A stretch of DNA of 9,032 nucleotides from Woeseiaceae bacterium. Lineage in GTDB: Bacteria; Pseudomonadota; Gammaproteobacteria; Steroidobacterales; Woeseiaceae. The DNA lies in NCBI GenBank assembly GCA_022866645.1, contig JALHUQ010000152.1:1-9032 (forward strand). Direction: 5' to 3'. Positions 6,501 to 9,032 of this stretch are shown here, piece by piece (positions within the stretch are counted from its first letter, which is position 1; each line of letters begins with the position of its first letter). Below the pieces are notes generated by a model. The model had not been told where the DNA came from, ran no database searches, and was given only the letters and a program-made list of their open reading frames with translations. A program made the translations under genes and the position numbers.

Positions 6501-8020
6501 CGATCGAGGACCTCGCGCAGCTCATTTTCGATCTGAAACAGGTCAATCCAAAAGCGCTGATCTCTGTGAAACTCGTCGCCGAGCCGGGCGTCGGAACGAT
6601 TGCTGCAGGCGTCGTAAAAGCGTACGCCGATCTGATCACGATATCGGGCTACGACGGTGGAACCGGAGCGAGTCCGCTCAGTTCGGTCAAGTTTGCGGGC
6701 AGTCCGTGGGAACTCGGTCTGTCCGAAACGCACCAGGTGCTGCGCAAGCACAACCTGCGGCACAAAGTGCGATTGCAAACAGACGGCGGTCTGAAAACCG
6801 GTCTCGATGTTATCAAGGCGGCAATGCTTGGAGCAGAGAGTTTTGGTTTCGGCACGGGCCCGATGGTTGCGCTGGGCTGCAAATACCTGCGAATTTGCCA
6901 TCTCAACAATTGCGCAACGGGTGTTGCGACACAGAACGCTGTTCTGCGCAGTGAGTACTTCATCGGTTTGCCGGAAATGGTCATCAATTTTTTCACATTT
7001 GTCGCTGAGGAGGTGCGTCACCTCATGGCTGAACTTGGCGTTCGCAGTCTCGAAGAACTGATTGGCCGGGTAGACCTGCTCGAGTTGCTGCCGGGCGAAA
7101 CCGATCGGCAGCGTCGACTTGACCTGAGTCCGATAATCTCCGACGCCGGACTGATCCAGGACACGCCGCAATTTTGCACCGACGTTCGCAACGATCCTTT
7201 TGACAAAGGCGAGCTTGCCGAGCAGATGGTCGCTGAAATTTTGCCCGCGATCGAAGCCCGCTCCGGGGGCAGCTTCAATTTCCAGGTGCAGAATTTCAAC
7301 CGCTCGATTGGTGCGCGTCTGGCGGGGGAAATCGCCCGTCGCTATGGCAATGAAGGCCTGCGCGAGAGTCCATTGGAAATATCGTTGCGAGGCACGGCGG
7401 GCCAGAGTTTTGGCGCGTGGAATGTCGCCGGACTGAATATGCATCTTGTCGGTGATGCAAACGACTACGTCGGCAAGGGTATGTCGGGTGGTCGAATCGT
7501 AATCCACCCACCGCCGAACGTGAGTTACGTGGCCCGCGACACCGCCATCATCGGCAATACCTGTCTGTACGGCGCCACCGGTGGTGAACTCTACGCAGCG
7601 GGCCGGGCCGGGGAACGTTTTGCGGTGCGGAACTCGGGCGCTATTTCCGTCGTTGAGGGTGCGGGAGATCACTGCTGCGAATACATGACCGATGGCATCG
7701 TTGTTGTCCTCGGTCGCAGCGGCGTGAATTTTGGTGCTGGAATGACAGGTGGTTTCGCTTATGTACTTGATCTTGATCGAGATTTCGTCGATCGCTACAA
7801 CCACGAGCTTATCGACATACACCGCATTACGCCGGAGAGTATGGAAACGAACCTGCATCATCTGCGAGCTCTGATCACAGGCCATGTCGACTACACGGGT
7901 AGCGACTGGGGCGCGCGGATCCTGGATGACTTCCGGACCTTCCTGCCGAAGTTCTGGGTCGTCAAACCCAAGGCGACGGAGCTCAGTGCGCTTATCGAAT
8001 CGCTGCGGCGGGCCGCCTGA
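3569..8020 (+). CDS. gltB: Glutamate synthase [NADPH] large (alpha) subunit
   Basis: Large subunit of glutamate synthase (GOGAT), which with GltD converts glutamine and 2-oxoglutarate to two glutamates in the cytoplasm, the second step of the GS/GOGAT ammonia assimilation route. At 1483 residues it has full family length. An 18-residue propeptide precedes C19 (SCGFGLIAN), the expected N-terminal nucleophile of the class II glutaminase domain (about 19-430), which also contains FHQRFSTNT and AHNGEINTING at 242-252. A central domain (about 470-770) follows. The FMN-binding synthase domain (about 835-1200) carries SGEGGEDPAR near 891-900, AKPGEGGQLPGHKV at 938-951 and SPPPHHDIYS at 969-978. The [3Fe-4S] cysteines are C1104, C1110 and C1115 in the C-x5-C-x4-C pattern. 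The C-terminal Gly-rich beta-helix domain lies at about 1250-1445. No frameshift or missing key residue was seen. ATG 3569 is the only start in its open frame upstream of C19; it lacks a Shine-Dalgarno and may depend on coupling to the small ORF before it. The propeptide is shorter than in E. coli (about 42 residues). Confidence 0.98.
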   Translation: MTEQTTKSLYNPEFERDSCGFGLIANLDDMPSHWVVQTAIEALARLTHRGAVAADGKTGDGCGLLIKFPAAFLRVVGEEQGFTLSERFAAGTVFLSQDDGAASAARRVIDQAIEEIGLVVAGWREVPIDASVCGEQALVTLPKIEQVFVNAPDGMPRGRFNRRLFLARRRAENRVADPETYIASLSSVTISYKGMIMPSSLPVFYPDLRDPRLESSVCLFHQRFSTNTLPEWRLAQPFRFLAHNGEINTINGNRNWAQARAKNFISDKLDDISDLNPIISLTGSDSSSLDNMLEVLRAGGMDVVQAMRILMPPAWQTVDNIDPDVRAFYEFYDCQLEPWDGPAGIVLTDGRYAVCCLDRNGLRPARYVITKDRHITIASEVGVYDYDEADVVSKGRLGPGEMLAVDLVNATLLENDDIHDILKTRAPYKKWLKQGVRYLDSQLVDTETAAEPMDPDTLATYQKMFNLSREELSEVVAVLANTEMEAVGSMGDDTPMAVLSKKVRSPFDYFRQQFAQVTNPPIDPLRERIVMSLQTNVGRESSLFDIGPQHAEQVLINSPVLSQAKLRQLLGPTMFADNHVFIDLNVDENVSLSAALEQICEQAEQAVNNGKFLLMLSDRYLVKGKLPVHALLATGAVHHHLVKTGQRCDANIIVETGVARDPHHYACLIGYGATMVYPYLVYQSLHDIGRRGNIHKQQQLGRSYRRGVRKGLFKVMSKMGISSISSYRGAQLFEIIGLGPEIVDRCFRGTTSRIQGANFDDLWSDQHELGASAWDLRQSIDHGGLLKYVHGGEYHCYNPDVIATLQAAVRSGDYSRYQEYAKLVNERPVATLRDLMTIKPHGPAVPLDEVEAAQEILMRFDSAGMSLGALSPEAHEALAIAMNRIGARSNSGEGGEDPARHGTERRSKIKQVASGRFGVTAEYLVNAEVIQIKIAQGAKPGEGGQLPGHKVNEMIAKLRYAKPGVGLISPPPHHDIYSIEDLAQLIFDLKQVNPKALISVKLVAEPGVGTIAAGVVKAYADLITISGYDGGTGASPLSSVKFAGSPWELGLSETHQVLRKHNLRHKVRLQTDGGLKTGLDVIKAAMLGAESFGFGTGPMVALGCKYLRICHLNNCATGVATQNAVLRSEYFIGLPEMVINFFTFVAEEVRHLMAELGVRSLEELIGRVDLLELLPGETDRQRRLDLSPIISDAGLIQDTPQFCTDVRNDPFDKGELAEQMVAEILPAIEARSGGSFNFQVQNFNRSIGARLAGEIARRYGNEGLRESPLEISLRGTAGQSFGAWNVAGLNMHLVGDANDYVGKGMSGGRIVIHPPPNVSYVARDTAIIGNTCLYGATGGELYAAGRAGERFAVRNSGAISVVEGAGDHCCEYMTDGIVVVLGRSGVNFGAGMTGGFAYVLDLDRDFVDRYNHELIDIHRITPESMETNLHHLRALITGHVDYTGSDWGARILDDFRTFLPKFWVVKPKATELSALIESLRRAA

Positions 8021-9032
8021 TGTCCAGGCATCCACTTCAATTTCTGGAAGTGCCGCGACGCGATCCTGATAAAGAGGATGCCGAACAACGCGTAAAACAT
8101 TTCGGCGAAATTTACGGTCAGTACGACGGTGCGAGCGCGGCCGCACAATCGGGTCGTTGCCTGCAATGCGGCAATCCCTACTGCGAATGGCAATGTCCGG
8201 TGCACAATTACATTCCGAACTGGCTGCAGCTGATCGAGGACGGCAAGTTATTCGAGGCCGCCGAGCTATCCCACCAAACGAATTCGCTGCCGGAGATCTG
8301 CGGTCGAGTTTGCCCGCAGGACCGCCTCTGCGAAGGTGCGTGCACGCTAAACGATGTCAATGGCGCGGTCAGTATCGGCAGCATCGAGAAATACATTACT
8401 GACACTGCGCTGGCACAAGGTTGGCAACCCGACATGTCGCACGTCGTCGATACCGGAAAGCGTGTCGCAATAGTTGGCGCGGGACCTGCAGGCCTAGCGG
8501 CGGCGGATGTGCTGGCGCGCAATGGCGTCGGGCCCGTAGTGTTTGACGCCTATCCGGATATTGGCGGCCTCCTGACCTATGGAATACCGCCGTTCAAATT
8601 GGAAAAATCGGTCGTTAAAACACGCCGCAAGATATTGGAGGGCATGGGCGTACAGTTTGTCCTGAATACCCGCATTGGCGAGGACAAAACGTTTCAGGAA
8701 CTGCTCGACGAGTACGACGCGGTGTTCCTCGGCATGGGTACCTACGACTACGTGAAGGGTGAGTTCCCGGGTGAGGATCTGCCAGGCGTTTACGAAGCGT
8801 TGCCGTATCTGGTGTCCAATGTTTACGAGGAACTGGGTTATGAGGACCCATCCGTGCCGTACGTCAATCTTGAAGGACGCCACGTCGTTGTCCTCGGCGG
8901 TGGTGATACGGGAATGGATTGCAATCGCACCGCTATCCGGCAAGGCGCCGCAAGCGTCAGTTGCGCGTACCGGCGTGATGAAAAAAACATGCCTGGGTCA
9001 CGTCGTGAAGTGGCAAACAGCAAGGAAGAAAA
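8020..9032 (+). CDS. gltD: Glutamate synthase [NADPH] small (beta) subunit, 3' end beyond the window
   Basis: NADPH-oxidising partner of GltB, passing electrons through FAD and iron-sulfur clusters to the FMN site. The ATG at 8020 shares its A with the gltB TGA (TGATG), so translation is probably coupled. The frame is open to the right edge, giving 337 residues of an expected 470 or so. Visible elements are the N-terminal ferredoxin-like region with cysteines 47, 50, 55 and 59 (GRCLQCGNPYCEWQCPV) and 94, 98, 104 and 108 (CGRVCPQDRLCEGAC), which bind two [4Fe-4S] clusters in this family. These are followed by the FAD dinucleotide fold GAGPAG at 153-158, DIGGLLTYGIPPFKL just after it, and the NADPH fold GGGDTGMDC starting at 293. 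The run CAYRRDEKNMPGSRREV near the end matches E. coli GltD very closely. The missing C-terminal part should complete the FAD-binding region. Confidence 0.97.
   Translation, partial: MSRHPLQFLEVPRRDPDKEDAEQRVKHFGEIYGQYDGASAAAQSGRCLQCGNPYCEWQCPVHNYIPNWLQLIEDGKLFEAAELSHQTNSLPEICGRVCPQDRLCEGACTLNDVNGAVSIGSIEKYITDTALAQGWQPDMSHVVDTGKRVAIVGAGPAGLAAADVLARNGVGPVVFDAYPDIGGLLTYGIPPFKLEKSVVKTRRKILEGMGVQFVLNTRIGEDKTFQELLDEYDAVFLGMGTYDYVKGEFPGEDLPGVYEALPYLVSNVYEELGYEDPSVPYVNLEGRHVVVLGGGDTGMDCNRTAIRQGAASVSCAYRRDEKNMPGSRREVANSKEE

Noticed and set aside
6473..8146. 557-codon open frame on the minus strand opposite the 3' part of gltB and the gltD start
   Set aside because: It lies almost wholly within the clearly real gltB gene. 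Its product is rich in Arg, Thr and Asp with no recognisable domain, and it looks like a shadow of codon bias.

Overview
The window reads as ordinary chromosomal DNA of a Gram-negative proteobacterium, most likely a gammaproteobacterium. The basis is the close resemblance of the MATE transporter to NorM, of GltB and GltD to the proteobacterial NADPH-dependent glutamate synthase, and two predicted outer-membrane-type lipoproteins. A finer placement (for example the Woeseia/Chromatiales/Xanthomonadales side) would be a guess. Base composition and codon use look even throughout. I see no transposase, phage gene, tRNA, rRNA, CRISPR array or other sign of an accessory island.

Layout. Bases 1-136 hold a possible gene tail (2-58) and the upstream region of a NorM-type MATE multidrug/Na+ antiporter (140-1489, +). 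A DUF924 family gene (1500-2135, -; alternative starts at 2162 and 2219) converges on it, with only 10 bases between the two stop codons. A short divergent intergenic region containing a 10-bp palindrome separates DUF924 from two small + strand genes. These are an NTF2-like/SnoaL-like envelope protein (2330-2815) and an LEA14-like (WHy domain) lipoprotein (2855-3337), 39 bases apart and probably co-transcribed. A terminator-like hairpin with a T-tract (3405-3433) follows.

The second half is the glutamate synthase (GOGAT) operon. gltB (large subunit, 3569-8020) is complete, and gltD (small subunit) starts at 8020 and runs off the right edge, so about 337 of roughly 470 residues are present. 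Together they convert glutamine + 2-oxoglutarate + NADPH to two glutamates. The stop of gltB and the start of gltD share one base (TGATG).

The most interesting part is the 231-base gltB leader. gltB has no recognisable Shine-Dalgarno of its own. Instead a 7-codon upstream ORF (3549-3572), preceded by GGGGA, ends in a TGA that overlaps the gltB ATG. The Shine-Dalgarno and start of this small ORF lie in a 10-bp hairpin with a GNRA-type GTGA loop (3536-3559). A 14-bp palindrome further upstream (3501-3514) can pair with the hexamer just before the gltB start. This looks like a plausible translational control element for gltBD, but it is inferred from one sequence only. I found no convincing novel multi-gene system in the window.
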